DNA of 64,000 nucleotides. It comes from Orobanche coerulescens. Taxonomy: Eukaryota > Streptophyta > Magnoliopsida > Lamiales > Orobanchaceae. The notes beneath the pieces were generated by a model that saw only the letters and a list, made by a program, of their open reading frames with translations, searched no databases and was not told the origin of the DNA. The DNA is taken from assembly GCA_033398695.1 (NCBI GenBank), contig CM065804.1, positions 52,855,501-52,919,500 of the forward strand, in the 5' to 3' direction. The position numbers and the translations under genes were made by a program. Of this stretch, positions 9,489 to 22,578 are shown piece by piece. The first letter of the stretch is position 1. Each line of letters begins with the position of its first letter.

Positions 9489-11228
9489 TACGGATATTCT
9501 GACCTTATTCTTAAGGTTTCCTTTGATATTGACAACCTAGAGATTTATGAACCTTTGATATGAACCTTCACTTTGAAATTTGGACATGAACTTTCATTAT
9601 GGACCTTTGTTATTGAACCTTAGATTTAAAACTATGAATCCTTGGTGTAACTATGATGGCTCTTATTATGTATTTTGTATCTGTATCACTAGTCATGGGG
9701 GTTCCATGTCCGTATCATTGATGCACCAATGGTATGACTCCAGGGTGGTCGAGTGATGTTCCATCCCGTCCCTTTTTATTATATATTTTGGCCACTATGA
9801 TTATGATTTCTGCAGGGGCGTAAGGATGCATCCTAGATTTGTTTTGTATCTGTATCTGTATCTGTATCTGATATGTTTGGTGACTAGTGTTGTGTGCAAT
9901 ACACGCCTTTCATATTTTTGGGAGTTGATCACTCCGCTGGTTATGAAGATTGAAGATTATTTTATGATATGAGCCAAGGTTATTTTGATTCTGTTTATGC
10001 AGGTGACTGCATAGATTCCTGTTACTTAGCCTATACACATGTTCCACTTGCTACAAATTATGCCTAATTATGCTTTTCCATTATTACTCCAATTGAACTC
10101 CACTTTTATATTTCTGTTCTGTATTGCTATATCTATTAACTGAGCTTTTAAGCTCAGATGCATTTTGTAACACCCCGAGAGCCGACCGGGAATATTACAG
10201 CGCCGTGGGCCCCGAGATGGAACCCACAAGGCTGAAGGATATTTTCGCAAATATTTACAAACGCCCAAGAGGCTAATAACGGTACTATCTTTTAAAAACA
10301 TTCGAAGACTTTATAAAACTCGTTTATCAAAACTGTCGTAGAATCTCATTTGAAACCACAAGGCCCAAAATGCCAAAACTCAACAGTTTAAAAACATACG
10401 TTAAGCTATCGCTTACACGTACCGACAGAACAAATTTAGAAAACGATTTCCAAAGTAACCTAAGTTACCATATACCAATAGATCATTTTAAAAATACTCA
10501 CGCAGCGGAAAAAGACAAACGATTAAAATACTCTAGCAGCGGAATACAAGAACTAATCAGGAAACTCAATACACAAATACATGCCCTAGCCAGTATCCTA
10601 CGGGAAGTTCATCTCTCCACGACCGCTATAAGCTTTATAATCCAAGAACCTAAAAAGAAAACCCACGACGGGGTAAGCCATAATATCCAACAATGATAAC
10701 TATCACATCTCGTTGATAATTACATACCAATGAAAATACTAAGTAAGAATACGACCAATGTAATCTTACCGCTATAACTTTACCAACTCGTGATAATAAT
10801 TACCAAGGTTCGCACCTCGTAACCTTTCAACAACACAATAAGCTAATACCGAAAGATCTGTATTGTATCTCAACAATACCCAAGGTTCTCAAAATATTAT
10901 CATAACTCACTGCTACGAAATCTACTAACTCTATCCAACCCAATCCGTCAGGTAACATCATCACATCTCAACACGATAATCGATTGTCCATCAAAGACAA
11001 ATACCAAAGGAAATACGGAACATACCTCAGAATACGCAATGCCACGACGAATCTCATCAATCTAATTCAAGATCAGGTCAATACAACATACGGACACGGT
11101 CCTAACACAAGACCTACAAATGCATACTCATATGACAACGTCAATATGCTCACATCAATAACAACACTGTATACTTATGGCAAACCCATAATATACATAT
11201 ACACAATAGCAACAACGCACATGGTAAT

Positions 11229-11372
11229 CCAACGATCCAGCGCACACAACTATAGATCCCCATGATGATCCTGTCGGACCAACGCATGGTGGCATTACCT
11301 GTCCAACGATCCAGCGCACATAGCTATAGATATCCCATGTTGATCTCGTCGGGCCAACACATGGTGGACATA
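11229..11372 (-). repeat. Module of about 74 bp in two copies in the E1 LTR
   Basis: Units start CCAACGATCCAGCGCACA at 11229 and 11303. Equivalent pairs occur in the other E LTRs (near 35190, 39704 and 45637). Reverse-complemented, they match the tandem module in A's LTR at 3580-3760. Confidence 0.8.
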
Positions 11373-12139
11373 TGACAACAATGCACAACTACACAAAACA
11401 ACAGTACACAATGTACGACAACAACAATGCACAAATGCATGACAAAAACGAAACGTTAATGTACCATAGCATGATCGACACAAAAGACGACAATGATTAA
11501 AGTACTTGCTTCGAGTCCTTCGAGAGCAATCTTGATAACTAAACCATCACCGACCAATATTCTGAATATTCGACGATCCAAAATGTCACGGACGGTAGAT
11601 AATTCATATCTTCGTCTATACCACTATGTACCCTCGATACCAAGCATACCAAAAACAAATGTAAATCATATATATTATGATTTAATTCCCAAAACTCGAA
11701 TACAACTTATAATCCCAAATATCCTGTGATTACGATTATAAACGTTGCTATACGAATTATGAACGAATGAAATGGAAATCATTCATTAAATATTATAAAC
11801 TGAGTAAGTAATAACTTGCCTCGATACCGAGACGATGATGATGAAGCCGTTACCAACTCCATTGCCGTCATCTACAAGTCCCTGGGCCCTGATCAATGCA
11901 ATTCACGAACATTCCCGAACACGACCGCAAAGCATGGTTCTATTCACCGATCAATAATCTCAACCTATTACAATAATCAATAAACAACAAGTGTCGATAA
12001 CAATCAACAATCGATAAAACCAATTCACAAACCCAACGGCTCAACAATACCCCGATTAACCACTAGGCTGATCAATCCAACTCAAATCAGCACGAATTCA
12101 CAACCACAACACGAAAATACTGCACTGTCTGCCTACTTA

Positions 12140-13020
12140 GCGCACGTTAATCACTTAACCTAGCGTGCGCTAAGTTGCTCCCGTTAGCGTGTGCTAGAGA
12201 GTAAGCTTAGCATGCGCTAATGCTGTATAGATGCATGCTTTTTAGATACCGATCAATATATGGCGATTATCAAGAACACTAAGTGATTCTAAACCATGTT
12301 CATTGCTATCAAAACAATGAAATCCGATATCCTTTAACATATAGGTAATCATCCAACTCTTAATCCAATTCATATATTCACATATCATCTTCTTCCTCAA
12401 ATATCAACATCATGAACACCAACAACCTTAACAACACTTCCCTAATCTAACATTACAGAGATTAATCATCAACAATGACATCAACATCCGCAAAGGAGAA
12501 GAAGGATTAACCAACTTATCTCAAGAAAACGAACTACACAATTCAAACCACACGAATCATATTAATATCATCATACTCCGGTAGTCCATCTCATAATCAT
12601 GCTTGTCAACTTGTTTATGTAATAATCATCAACTCAAGAACATCAACATTCAATCCAAAATGAAATCCAAAGATGAAAAGTGATTACCTTTTTGAAGGAA
12701 TGGATTGAATCTCAAGTTTGAATTCTTTTCCAATCCATTCCAAGCTTAATATAGTTATGGATGATTAACTCCACCATAATCCAGTGTTTGGAACTTCAAA
12801 CATCTCTCTAAGAAATCTCTCTATTGGTTGCAAGGAAAGAATGGACGAATTGAGGAATAACAGCCAACTACTCATATATATACACTGTACATTATTAACG
12901 TACGCTAACATCTAAAATTAATGTATGTTACACGTTTAGCATGCGCTAACTGTCTTTGTTAGCGTGCGCTATCGAAGTCCAGAGGCTACTGCCTTACTGC
13001 ATGAAATGATTTACGTACGC
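12140..13020. repeat. Palindromic motif arrays in the E1 left LTR
   Basis: A small group lies in the transcribed part (12140-12225, for example TTAGCGCACGTTAA, TAGCGTGCGCTAAG). A second group sits upstream of the minus-strand TATA at 12893-13020 and continues after element C at 30698-31060 (for example TTAGCGTGCGCTAA, GTAGCGTGCGCTAC). Confidence 0.8.
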
Positions 13021-13313
13021 AATGCCCATGCAATTGTGATACCCGTACTTTTTGTAAATCTTCTACTCTTGTGCTTTGTAATTTTTACACTCATGTAAGT
13101 GTTTAGTAAGCTTATATTAATCTTGGAACTCTTGTCAATTGGATTTACACCCCTTTTCTTGTTCGGATCGTCGCTGTTTTCGGATCCTTGATGCGATTAT
13201 ACTACCTTCGTGTAATGGGTAGCGCACGCTACGCACACCTTGTAGCGCACGCTAATTTAGTGAGGGTAGCGCACGCTATCCGTTATAATTAGCGCACGCT
13301 ACTAATGTATTGG

Positions 13314-15653
13314 TGTAACACCCCAAACTAGGAGGATATTACAGTGCCGTGGATCCCCGACTGGGACCCACTAGGCAAATGAAAATGAATGAATTACACA
13401 GGATAAATGTAGTACCGAACCACATTACAACAGTAATTACTCCGATGAGGAGTTTAATTACAACACACCAGGACAATACCGAATACTAGTGTATTTTATA
13501 TGAAGATAAAATACACAACACTGAATGAAACGGAGTATCCAAATAAAAATCTGCAGCGGAAAATAAAGGACAATAACGTGAATAACTGAAAGATCGGGGC
13601 CCCCTACTAGTATCACTGGGAATCCTCGACATCAACATTCTATTCCCGTGCTTTTGCCTTGCCATGACCTGAAAAACAAAATCCCCAGCCGGGGTCAGTT
13701 ACACAGAACAAAAATCCTCAAGGGTTGAAAATACATAAACATGATTTAACTGAAGTTATGAAATATCCTTAGTTATGAATTACGCTGAAGAAGAGTATCA
13801 TAGTACGCCCGTAGTGTTCTGTGCAAGTGTACAGGACGGATGACGGACACACCCGTCCTTGTACCTAATTAGTCTCACGGAGGTAATCGTTACCGTGTGC
13901 ACAGTCCAATGTATCACTCCCAATACATGGCCATCATGTGCCCGACTAAAAATTCCACACATCCGCACCCGGCCACGCAATATGAACCCAGAAGGTCATA
14001 TGAACGAGAATGACCATAATGAATATCAATGAATAAATAATAATCTGACAAAGTCAAGAATGACTCACCGAGATGAGAGTAATAATGAAGTGATTGATAG
14101 TTTCAATAGAATGATTGGAACCGCCGTTCCCGTTAATGAAGTGATTGTTCAACAATTACAAGTCTCAATATGATTAATACAATGATGAATGAGTTATGAT
14201 TATGAATGATCAACAACAAAAGGAATGAATATCCTTTTAACCGAGTAAGAATTAACTTACACAATACCGGTGACAATTATCCTTCCACGAACGACGTCCT
14301 AATTAAGATATCGGTCGCTCGAACAACCTTGAATTATACAATATCCAACAACCCGTTCAATATACGAATCAAACACGAATATAACGAACTCAAAACGTCG
14401 ATACGATTAAACTAAATCCATTGAGGCATTAAATCAAACACGTTGCGGCCAAACTCCGATTGTTTACAATCAAACCTCAATATACCAATATCAAATCCCC
14501 CAAGAAGTGTTTCAAACCAACAAAACATCTTCAATATGATTTAATAATCCAAGACGAATATCCGAAAACGTGATTATAACGACAATTAATCGAAACCCCC
14601 CAATTTCAACTCGATAATCAAAGTGTTCTTGAATAATCCCTCAATAATCCAATGAATCCTTATACAAACTCATAATCATATACATATCCCTTCATATAAC
14701 ATGATTATAACGTCCAAAACATCATATCTCAACACAAAATCGAAGTCCAAGGTGTTGAAGAAATTACCTCTAGAAGATCCAACCACTTCGATCCGAAGAA
14801 CACGAGTTTAATCGAGTATCCAAGCTTCACAACCGAATGAAAATGATTAAAAACCACACTCAAGTGATAGGTGAAGAGAATTTTCTCCCTCAAGCCTCTC
14901 TCTCTCGTATGAAGGTGGAAGAAATGGAAGGAATGGGCTGAAATGCTCAAAAAACGAATTTATAGGGGTTGACTGCCCTGTCGGACACGGCCCGTGCCGA
15001 TCGGCACGGTCGCGGCGCGCAAATGGCCGGCAGGGACTCGACCGTGTCCTTCTTGACACGGTCGCGGCGCGAAGGGCCTTCCGATAGTGACCTGTCCGAC
15101 AGCGACTCGGCATGACTCGACCGTGTCCTGAAACACGGTCGGGCGTCTGGGCAGTCGGTTCTGGCTAATCCGGAAGAGTTTGACTCGGCCGTGCCAGACG
15201 ACACGGTCGAGTCCTGTGGGCAGAGACTTCGGCATTTCCGGACGAGTACAGCACGGGACGTGTCGGACGACGCGGCCGAGTTCGGTCGGCAGTGATCGGC
15301 CAATAACTGAAAAATGAGCGGGTGAGCTAAAACGACCATAACTCTCTCGTCCGGACTCCGATTGACTCACCGTTTGAACCATTGGAAATCTAACTCGATG
15401 CTCTATAATATTGAAAAGATTCAAAAATTTTGGAGTTACCAAAAATTAATGGTGATCTAACAAAGTCGAACTCATATGTGGAAAGTTGAAACAATGGACA
15501 ATAACGATATACAACTCGAAGTTTTTACGAACGGTGAACACGGGTGAATGAACATGATTGATGAATGATTATAAATGAGTGAAAATCCATTGAGTGACAA
15601 TCACCGAATGAAATTACTGAATGATAATGACTGAATTACAACCGGGTATTACA
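13314..15653 (-). repeat. 3' LTR of D
   Basis: On the plus strand it runs TGTAACACCCCAAAC to CGGGTATTACA. On the minus strand it holds TATAAATT at 14957-14964, donor-like GAG/GTAATTT at 14767 and acceptor-like TTTTTCAG/GT at 13669-13670. A GC-rich palindromic array lies upstream of the TATA. The long minus-strand open frames across 14947-15442 come from that array and are not genes. Confidence 0.95.
14975..15285. repeat. GC-rich palindromic array in U3 of D
   Basis: Repeated CGACCGTGTCC and GACACGGTCG half-sites, plus GGCCCGTGCCGATCGGCACGG, occur about every 20-60 bp. The second D LTR has the same array at about 21552-21865. It takes the place that the TAGCGYRCGCTA arrays have in A, C and E. 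Confidence 0.75.
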
Positions 15654-15689
15654 TACACCCCCCCTTAAAAGAGTTTCGTCCCCGAAACT
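15654..15689 (-). promoter_or_regulatory. Polypurine tract and pre-PPT palindrome of D
   Basis: On the minus strand AGTTTCGGGGACGAAACT (15672-15689) is followed by TTTTAAGGGGGGG next to the LTR. This primes plus-strand DNA synthesis. Confidence 0.8.
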
Positions 15690-16522
15690 AAGGGTTAAAC
15701 AACTCGGGATAACTCTCCCGCATACTATCCTCGGTTTCCCAAGTAGCCTCTTCGACTCCGTGTCTAGACCACTGAATCTTGACCAAAGGAATCGCCTTAT
15801 TTCTCAACTGTTTGATTCGTCGCTCTAAGACTCGTATAGGACGCTCCTCATATGAATGGTCGTCGGCGATCTCGATTTCGTCGAACTGAAGTATGTGACT
15901 CGGGTCGGCAACATACTTCCGCAACTGAGAGACATGAAACACATTATGAATTTGGCTCAACGCCAGAGGTAAAGCCAAACGGTAAGCTAACTCGCCTATT
16001 CGATCCAGAATCTCAAACGATCCAATGAATCTCGGACTCAATTTCCCCCGTTTTCCGAAACGGAAGATACCTCGACTCGGGGATACCTTGACCAAAACGT
16101 GGTCACCCATCTCGAACTCTAGTGGTCGACGATTATCTGCATATAATTTTTGTCGACTGAGCAACAATGAGACGACTCGTGATCAAAGCTACCTTCTCCC
16201 GGGCGGCTATAAGTATATCGGGCTCGGTGCCGATTGACTCTGATGGGTCGTCCCAACACAAGGGAGATCGACAACGACGACCGTACCAGGCCTCGTAAGG
16301 TGCTACCTTCATCGCAGCATGCCAACTAAACTGTACGTGGACTCAAACAACAGTAATTGGGCTTCCCAATCGTCTACTAATCGAGGACGCATGCCCTCAA
16401 TATGTCCTCCAATGTCTGAAAAGTCCTCTCTGATTGTCCGTCGGACTGAGGATGAAAAACGGTAATGATATTAAGCTGAGTTCCCAAAGCACGATGAACT
16501 GATTTCCAAAATGAGACACGAA
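15688..16522 (-). pseudogene. pol: Integrase C-terminal half with chromodomain-like tail, element D
   Basis: The clear frame (15688-16167) reads QKLYADNRRPLEFEMGDHV, then GPF-type GSFEILDRIGELAYRLALP and the tail VKIQWSRHGVEEATWETED, ending YPELF. This is the integrase GPF/Y-like module plus chromodomain-type end of chromoviruses. The stretch 16168-16522 should hold the end of the catalytic core and is frameshifted. The integrase start is fused to RNase H in the neighbouring piece. The tail would tether integration to chromatin; here it is a relic. Confidence 0.88.
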
Positions 16523-17344
16523 TCACCCGTCACGATCAGAAACGATACTCTTAGGAGTACCGTGCAATCTCACTATCTCTTTGATGAACAGCTGGGCAAG
16601 TCTCTCGGGACCCCACGTATCCTTAATCCCAAGGAAATGAGCTGACTTAGTTAAGCGGTCCTCGATCACCCAGATCGTATTCATGCCACGACGACTCGAG
16701 GCATCGGCAACCACGTTTGCCTTACCCGGGTGGCACAGGATCCCGATATCATAATCTTTGATTAGTTCCCACCACCGCCTCTGTCGCATGTTTAACTCCT
16801 TCTGAGTAAATATATACTTCAAACTCTTATGATTGGTGAATAACTGACGGGTGACGCCATAAAGGTAATGACGCCAAATTCCCAACGCGAAAACCACGGC
16901 TGCTAGCTCCAGGTCGTGGTTCGGATAATTAACCTCGTAAGGTCGCAATTGCCGTGAAGCATAGGCAATAACCTTCCCATCCTGCATTAATACGCATCCG
17001 AGACCGTGTCCGGACGCGTTACTAAAAACCACGAATCCTTCCGTCCCTTCTGGCAAGGAAAAGACAGGTGCTGAAATTAACCGGTTCTTGAGTTCCTCAA
17101 AACTCCGCTGACACACGTCGGACCACGTGTATTTCTTACCCTTTCGCAAAAGGTTCGTCATTGATTGAGCGATTTTAGAAAACCCTTCCACAATTCGCCG
17201 ATAACAACCGGCTAATCCGAGAAAGCTTCGGATTTCCTTAACATTCTTCAGAGGTAACCAGTCTCGGATAGCCTCTGTCTTCTGAGGGTCGACACGAACT
17301 CCGTCTGATGAAATTACATGTCCGAGAAAAGTCACTTCGGACAT
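16523..17344 (-). pseudogene. pol: RT end and RNase H fused to integrase core, element D
   Basis: The frame starts with the RT end ([19 protein letters not shown]), passes the RT-RNase H connection ([18 protein letters not shown]) and goes through RNase H ([18 protein letters not shown], then [20 protein letters not shown]). After VVADASSRR it jumps directly to [19 protein letters not shown] of the integrase core. The usual RH-IN linker, the H2C2 zinc finger and the first catalytic Asp are missing. RNase H has Asn in the usual DASG site (SNASG). The fusion is in frame, so it is a clean internal deletion, but the protein could not act as RNase H or integrase. Confidence 0.9.
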
Positions 17345-17960
17345 CCAGAACTCACATTAAGAAAACTTTCCATAAAGTTGCTCTCGTCTCAACACGTCGA
17401 GAACCTGATGAAGATGAACCTCGTGTTCCTCTCGGCTACGAGAATAAATCAAAATGTCATCGATGAAGACAACAACAAACTGATCTAAAAAGTCGATGAA
17501 AACCCGATTCATTAACTCCATGAATACCGCAGGTGCATTAGTTAGCCCGAACGGCATAACTACGAACTCATAATGACCATAGCGTGTTCGAAACGCCGTC
17601 CTCGCGATATCCGACTCTCGAATCCGCAACTGGTGATATCCAGATCTTAAGTCGATCCTGAAAAATACTGAAGTTCCCTGAAGTTGATCTAAAGATCATC
17701 AATACGGTAAGGGGTATTAATCTTGATCATCACCCTGTTCAACTCTTGATAATTAATACACACATGAGACGAGCCATCCTTCTCCTTGACAGATCACACT
17801 GGTGCTCCTCTCGGGGATGCAATCGGTCGGAGATAACCTTCCTCGAACTATTCCTCAAGTTGAATATTCAACTCCTCCATTCTGGTCGGGGCCATCCGAT
17901 ACGGTGCATTCGATAAAGGGGACGTACCGGCTCCAACTCACTCCTGAATTCCACTACTCT
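17345..17960 (-). pseudogene. pol: Reverse transcriptase, element D
   Basis: The readable part (17357-17629) has [20 protein letters not shown] and the catalytic FIDDILIYS motif, followed by [16 protein letters not shown]. Upstream (to 17960) the RT start is recognisable in mixed frames (YRMAPTRMEEL, EGYLRPIASP, KEKDGSS) with at least three stops. It belongs to the same pol gene as 16523-17344, separated by a stop. An active enzyme would copy the element's RNA into DNA. Confidence 0.88.
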
Positions 17961-18000
17961 ATGTGAAAGCAACCAGATAACTCGTCTGGAAATACATCGT

Positions 18001-18272
18001 CAATCGATGACAATAATACCACAAATGATTGAACATTTCGATTGCCCTAGAATGGTCAATCGATAAAAAGTGATACAATGAATGATTGAACATCTCGATT
18101 GCCTTAGAAAGGCCAATCGATGAAAATGGTACAATGAATGTTTGAATAACTCGATTGCCTTAGAAAGGCCAATCGATGAAAATGATGCAATGAAGGATTG
18201 AATAACTCGATTGCCTTAGGAAGGTCAATCGATGAAAATGATACAATGAATGATTGAATGACTCGATTGCGG
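18001..18272. repeat. 56-bp minisatellite inside D
   Basis: Nearly five units of 56-57 bp start CAATCGATGAAAATGATACA and end TCGATTGCCTTAGAAAGG (units at 18001, 18057, 18114, 18170 and 18226). They replace the protease region between gag and RT. Nothing else coding is seen between 17961 and 18564. Confidence 0.93.
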
Positions 18273-18564
18273 AATTTCTCTGCTTCCGCCATAATAATAA
18301 TTCTACTGGAACAACGGGGATTACTTCCCTGAAGCACCCATTCGACAACCAACGATGGAAAGATAGCGACCAAACGCTAACAAACACTGAGGATAGTATC
18401 AAGACGATTAAACCAACTAATACCGAAAATTACATCGTCCTAAGATAAATTCACCACGATTAGGTCCACCAACCAATCGCGGTCACTAAGCTTACTTCGG
18501 TATGATTCCGAAAATTCTTCCATCGTCAGGTAGACCGATGGTATGAGGTCCACAAGCAATAGGA

Positions 18565-19419
18565 CTATCCCGAAATAAGTCTACTCAAGTATGATTCGAA
18601 AATGAATGAATGCAGTGTACCAAAGATCAAAAAGTACACACAAAGTTGAAATAAAATTACGAGTATACCTGAAATCATTCGGGCCACCGGATCGTCGATC
18701 CTCCTCATCACATGAATCTGGGATTTGCCGGCCCCCGAACCGGACGCTCCCGTCTGATAAATACGAGCTCCAACTCTATTTGCTTCCATTTTCTTAAACG
18801 ACGTTGACAAAGCAGTCTGATTCTGAAACGCTGGTTGCTTCGGGGCCTGAGATGCCGCCGGAGCCGACTTGGAGTCCTTTCGGCAAAAACGGGCCTTATG
18901 CCCAAAATTCCCACAATTATAGCACATGATAGACGGTTTCAGAAACTCTGTGCTGTAATGACCCGACGTTCCACAATTGAAACAGGTGATGGCCGAACAG
19001 GCCGCTCGGGACTGAGATCCCGCACGATTTTGCGCCGTAGGAGGTCGCTCAGAAACGATAGGACACACACGAGGCTTCTTGAAGGTTGACTGACCGCCTT
19101 CGGATTGATTACGCTTCGTTGATTTCTTGCTGACAGATGAAGGTTGTTGTTCAGTACTTTCCTTAGCAGCTGGCTCATACGGGAGAGTTCTCTCGATTAA
19201 TCCGGCCAGAGTGGCGCAATGATGATTGAGCAACTGCACATGGGTCATCATGGCCTGCATAAAAGTGAGTGGATCAACCCGAACATCTTCTGATCGAGCC
19301 GAGTCCTGGGCACGATTTCCCGACAGCGAGTGATTATTTCCCGGGTTTCGGCCCGCACCGCGGCCTCTTCCCGTGCATCCCCTGACAGCTCTCTCCATAC
19401 TGAAGTAGGAAGGTCGCAT
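18565..19419 (-). pseudogene. gag: Gag remnant with two zinc knuckles, element D
   Basis: The frame starts at ATG 19419 with a GRGRGAGRN-type N-terminus, as in element C. A short helical stretch follows, then two CCHC boxes: CFNCGTSGHYSTEF (last Cys replaced by Phe, so broken) and CYNCGNFGHKARFC (intact). The central Retrotrans_gag domain present in C (with RDAASWWQAI) is missing, so gag has a large in-frame deletion. The end runs into GARIYQTGASGSGAG and then non-homologous sequence where protease should start. Zinc knuckles package the RNA genome. Confidence 0.85.
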
Positions 19420-19879
19420 AATGATTATATTTCCCGCATGATTATCACGTTATGATTACGTCATGAGATGATGAAAATGAGTATACATGCTCTAACTTAG
19501 TGATTATATGAATGATTTACTGAAGTGACATGATTATCTGATGAAATTCTTGAAATGATTATTTTTAATAACTTAACAAGATTAATAATATGATCATACA
19601 GATCGACAACTGAGTAATGAAATGAATTAAGTGATTAATGAGTTAACATGATCGTCCTAATCACAATGAATGATGATGTTTGAGGATTGTTAAATGATGA
19701 ATGATGAATGAATGACTATTGCCAGAAATTATACCATGGCGTTAGAAATCTTACAGTTCTTCCGGTCTGATTGGCTCGGCATTTGCACAGGTCACACGTG
19801 ACGCGAAAGTCCAATGATACTAGTCTGATGATGATGATTTCAAATGAGACATGACTCGGAAGGTAGTATTCAAAACCAC

Positions 19880-19891
19880 GCTCCGATACCA
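19880..19891 (-). other. Primer-binding site of D (Met-tRNA type)
   Basis: On the minus strand TGGTATCGGAGC starts 4 bases after the LTR end GGTGTTACA. It closely resembles the common plant initiator-Met PBS TGGTATCAGAGC. Confidence 0.85.
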
Positions 19892-19895
19892 ACTC

Positions 19896-22232
19896 TGTAA
19901 CACCCCAAACTAGGCGGATATTACAGTGCCGTGGATCCCCGACTGGGACCCACCAGGCAAATGAAAATGAATGAATTACACAGGATAAATGTAGTACCGA
20001 ACCACATTACAACAGTAATTACTCCGATGAGGAGTTTAATTACAACATACCAGGACAATACCGAATACTAGTGTATTTTATATGAAGATAAAATACACAA
20101 CACTGAATGAAACGGAGTATCCAAATAAAAATCTGCAGCGGAAAATAAAGGACAATAACGTGAATAACTGAAAGATCGGGGGCCCCTACTAGTATCACTG
20201 GGACTCCTCGACATCAACATGCTATTCCCGTGCTTTTGCCTTTCCATGACCTGAAAAACAAAATCCCAAATGGGCCGGCCATACGTAACAACAATCCTCA
20301 AGGGTTGAAAATACACAAACATGATTTAACTGAAGTTATGAAATATCCTTAGTTATGAATTACGCTGAAGAAGAGTATCATAGTACGCCCGTAGTGTTCT
20401 GTGCAAGTGTACAAGACGGATGACCGGACACACCCGTCCTTGTACCTAATTAGTCTCACGAAGGTAATCGTTACCGTGTGCACAGTCCAATGTATCACTC
20501 CCAATACATGGCCATCATGTGCCCGACTAAAAATTCCACACATCCGCACCCGGCCACGCAATATGAACCCAGAAGGTCATATGAACGAGAATGACCGTAA
20601 TGAATATCAATGAATAAATAATAATCTGACAAAGTCAAGAATGACTCACCGAGATGAGAGTAATAATGAAGTGATTGATAGTTTCAATGGAATGATTGGA
20701 ACCGCCGTTCCCGTTAATGAAGTGATTGTTCAACAATTACAAGTCTCAATATGATTAATACAATGATGAATGAGTTATGATTATGAATGATCAACAACAA
20801 AAGGAATGAATATCTTTTTAACCGAGTAAGAATTAACTTACACAATACCGGTGACAATTATCCTTCCACGAACGACGTCCTAATTAAGATATCGGTCGCT
20901 CGAACAACCTTGAATTATACAATATCCAACAACCCGTTCAATATACGAATCAAACACGAATATAACGAACTCAAAACGTCGATACGATTAAACTAAATCC
21001 ATTGAGGCATTAAATCAAACACGTTGCGGTCAAACTCCAATGGTTTACAATCAAACCTCAATATACCAATATCAAATCCCCCAAGAAGTGTTTCAAACCA
21101 ACAAAACATCTTCAATATGATTTAATAATCCAAGACGAATATCCGAAAACGTGATTATAACGGCAATTAATCGAAAACCCCCAATTTCAACTCGATAATC
21201 AAAGTGTTCTTGAATAATCCCTCAATAATCCAATGAATCCTTATACAAACTCATAATCATATACATATCCCTTCATATAACATGATTATAATGTCCAAAA
21301 CATCATATCTCAACACAAAATCGAAGTCCAAGGTGTTGAAGAAATTACCTCTAGAAGATCCAACCACTTCGATCCGAAGAACACGAGTTTAATCGAGTAT
21401 CCAAGCTTCACAACCGAATGAAAATGATTAAAAACCACACTCAAGTGATAGGTGAAGAGAATTTTCTCCCTCGAGCCTCTCTCTCTCGTATGAAGGTGGA
21501 AGAAATGGAAGGAATGGGCTGAAATGCTCAAAAAACGAATTTATAGGGCCGATCGCCTGCCGGACACGGCCCGTGCCGATCGGCACGGTCGCGGCGCGCA
21601 ACTGGCCGGCAGGGACTCGACCGTGTCCTGCTTGACATGGTCGCGGTGCGAAGGGCCTTCCGATAGTGACCTGTCCGACAGCGACTCGGCATGACTCGAC
21701 CGTGTCCTGAAACACGGTCGGGCGTCTGGGCAGTCGGTTCTGGCTTATCCGGAAGAGTTTGATTCGGCCGTGCCAGACAACACGGTCGAGTCCTGTGGGC
21801 AGAGACTTCGGCATTTCCGGACGAGTACAGCACGGGCCGTGTCGGACGACACGGCAGAGTTCGGTCGGCAGTGATCGGCCAATAACTGAAAAATGAGCGG
21901 GTGAGCTAAAACGACCATAACTCTCTCGTCCGGACTCCGATTGACTCACCGTCTGAACCATTGGGAAGCTAACTCGATTCTCTATAATATTGCAAAGATT
22001 CAGAATTTTTGGAGTTACCAAAAATTAATGGTGATCTAACAAAGTCGAACTCATATGTGGAAAGTTGAAACAATGGACAATAACGATATACAACTCGAAG
22101 TTTTTACGAACGGTGAACACGGGTGAATGAACATGATTGATGAATGATTATAAATGAGTGAAAATCCACTGAGTGACAATCACCGAATGAAATTACTGAA
22201 TGATAATGACTGAATTACAACCGGGTATTACA
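19896..22232 (-). repeat. 5' LTR of D
   Basis: 2337 bp, TGTAACACCCC to CGGGTATTACA on the plus strand. It nearly matches the 13314-15653 copy. Visible differences include small changes near 20262-20290 and in the GC-rich array (21541-21600). The minus-strand TATA is at 21538-21545. Confidence 0.95.
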
Positions 22233-22276
22233 ATTGGAGGCAGACAGTCCAGTAGCTACTGGATTGGAAAAGGGAA

Positions 22277-22567
22277 TTCCTAGCGTACGCTAGGTGTGAC
22301 TGGTAGCGTACGCTAGATTTTGGTGGTAGCGCACGCTACGTTACTAGAGTAACGTGCGCTAAAGAGAGTAAAGTCCGGGATGAGGTTCGGATCGACACCG
22401 ACTACCGTGTAGCGCACGCTATTAGAAATAATTAGCGCACGCTAATTGAAGTCACTAGCGCACGCTATGAGCAGGTGTTAGCGTACGCTAACGGAGCTGG
22501 CAGAGGCTACTGGATTGCCTGGTGAGTCCGATAGCGCGCGCTATTTTTCATGGCTAGCGCACGCTAG
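22277..22567. repeat. Palindromic motif array in C's 5' LTR
   Basis: About ten copies of CTAGCGTACGCTAG, TAGCGCACGCTA, TAGCGCGCGCTA or similar. Four more lie on the other side of D (13214-13306). The same array is at 28976-29402 in the 3' LTR. It ends 12 bp before the TATA box. Confidence 0.9.
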
Positions 22568-22578
22568 TCTCTATTTAG

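Larger units (their letters stand above)
13314..22232 (-). mobile_element. Element D: internally deleted chromovirus, innermost layer
   Basis: TSD ATTGG at 13309-13313 and 22233-22237; total 8919 bp. LTRs are 2340 and 2337 bp and look nearly identical over their length, as expected for the youngest insertion. The interior (15654-19895, 4.24 kb) has gag, RT, RNase H and integrase remains on the minus strand, with large deletions. Confidence 0.95.

Noticed and set aside
14947..15442. Minus-strand open frames of 130-160 codons (and 197 codons at 21428-22021) in the D LTRs
   Set aside because: They run through the GC-rich palindromic array, have low-complexity Arg/Ser/Pro composition and match no domain. 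The two LTR copies carry different frames.
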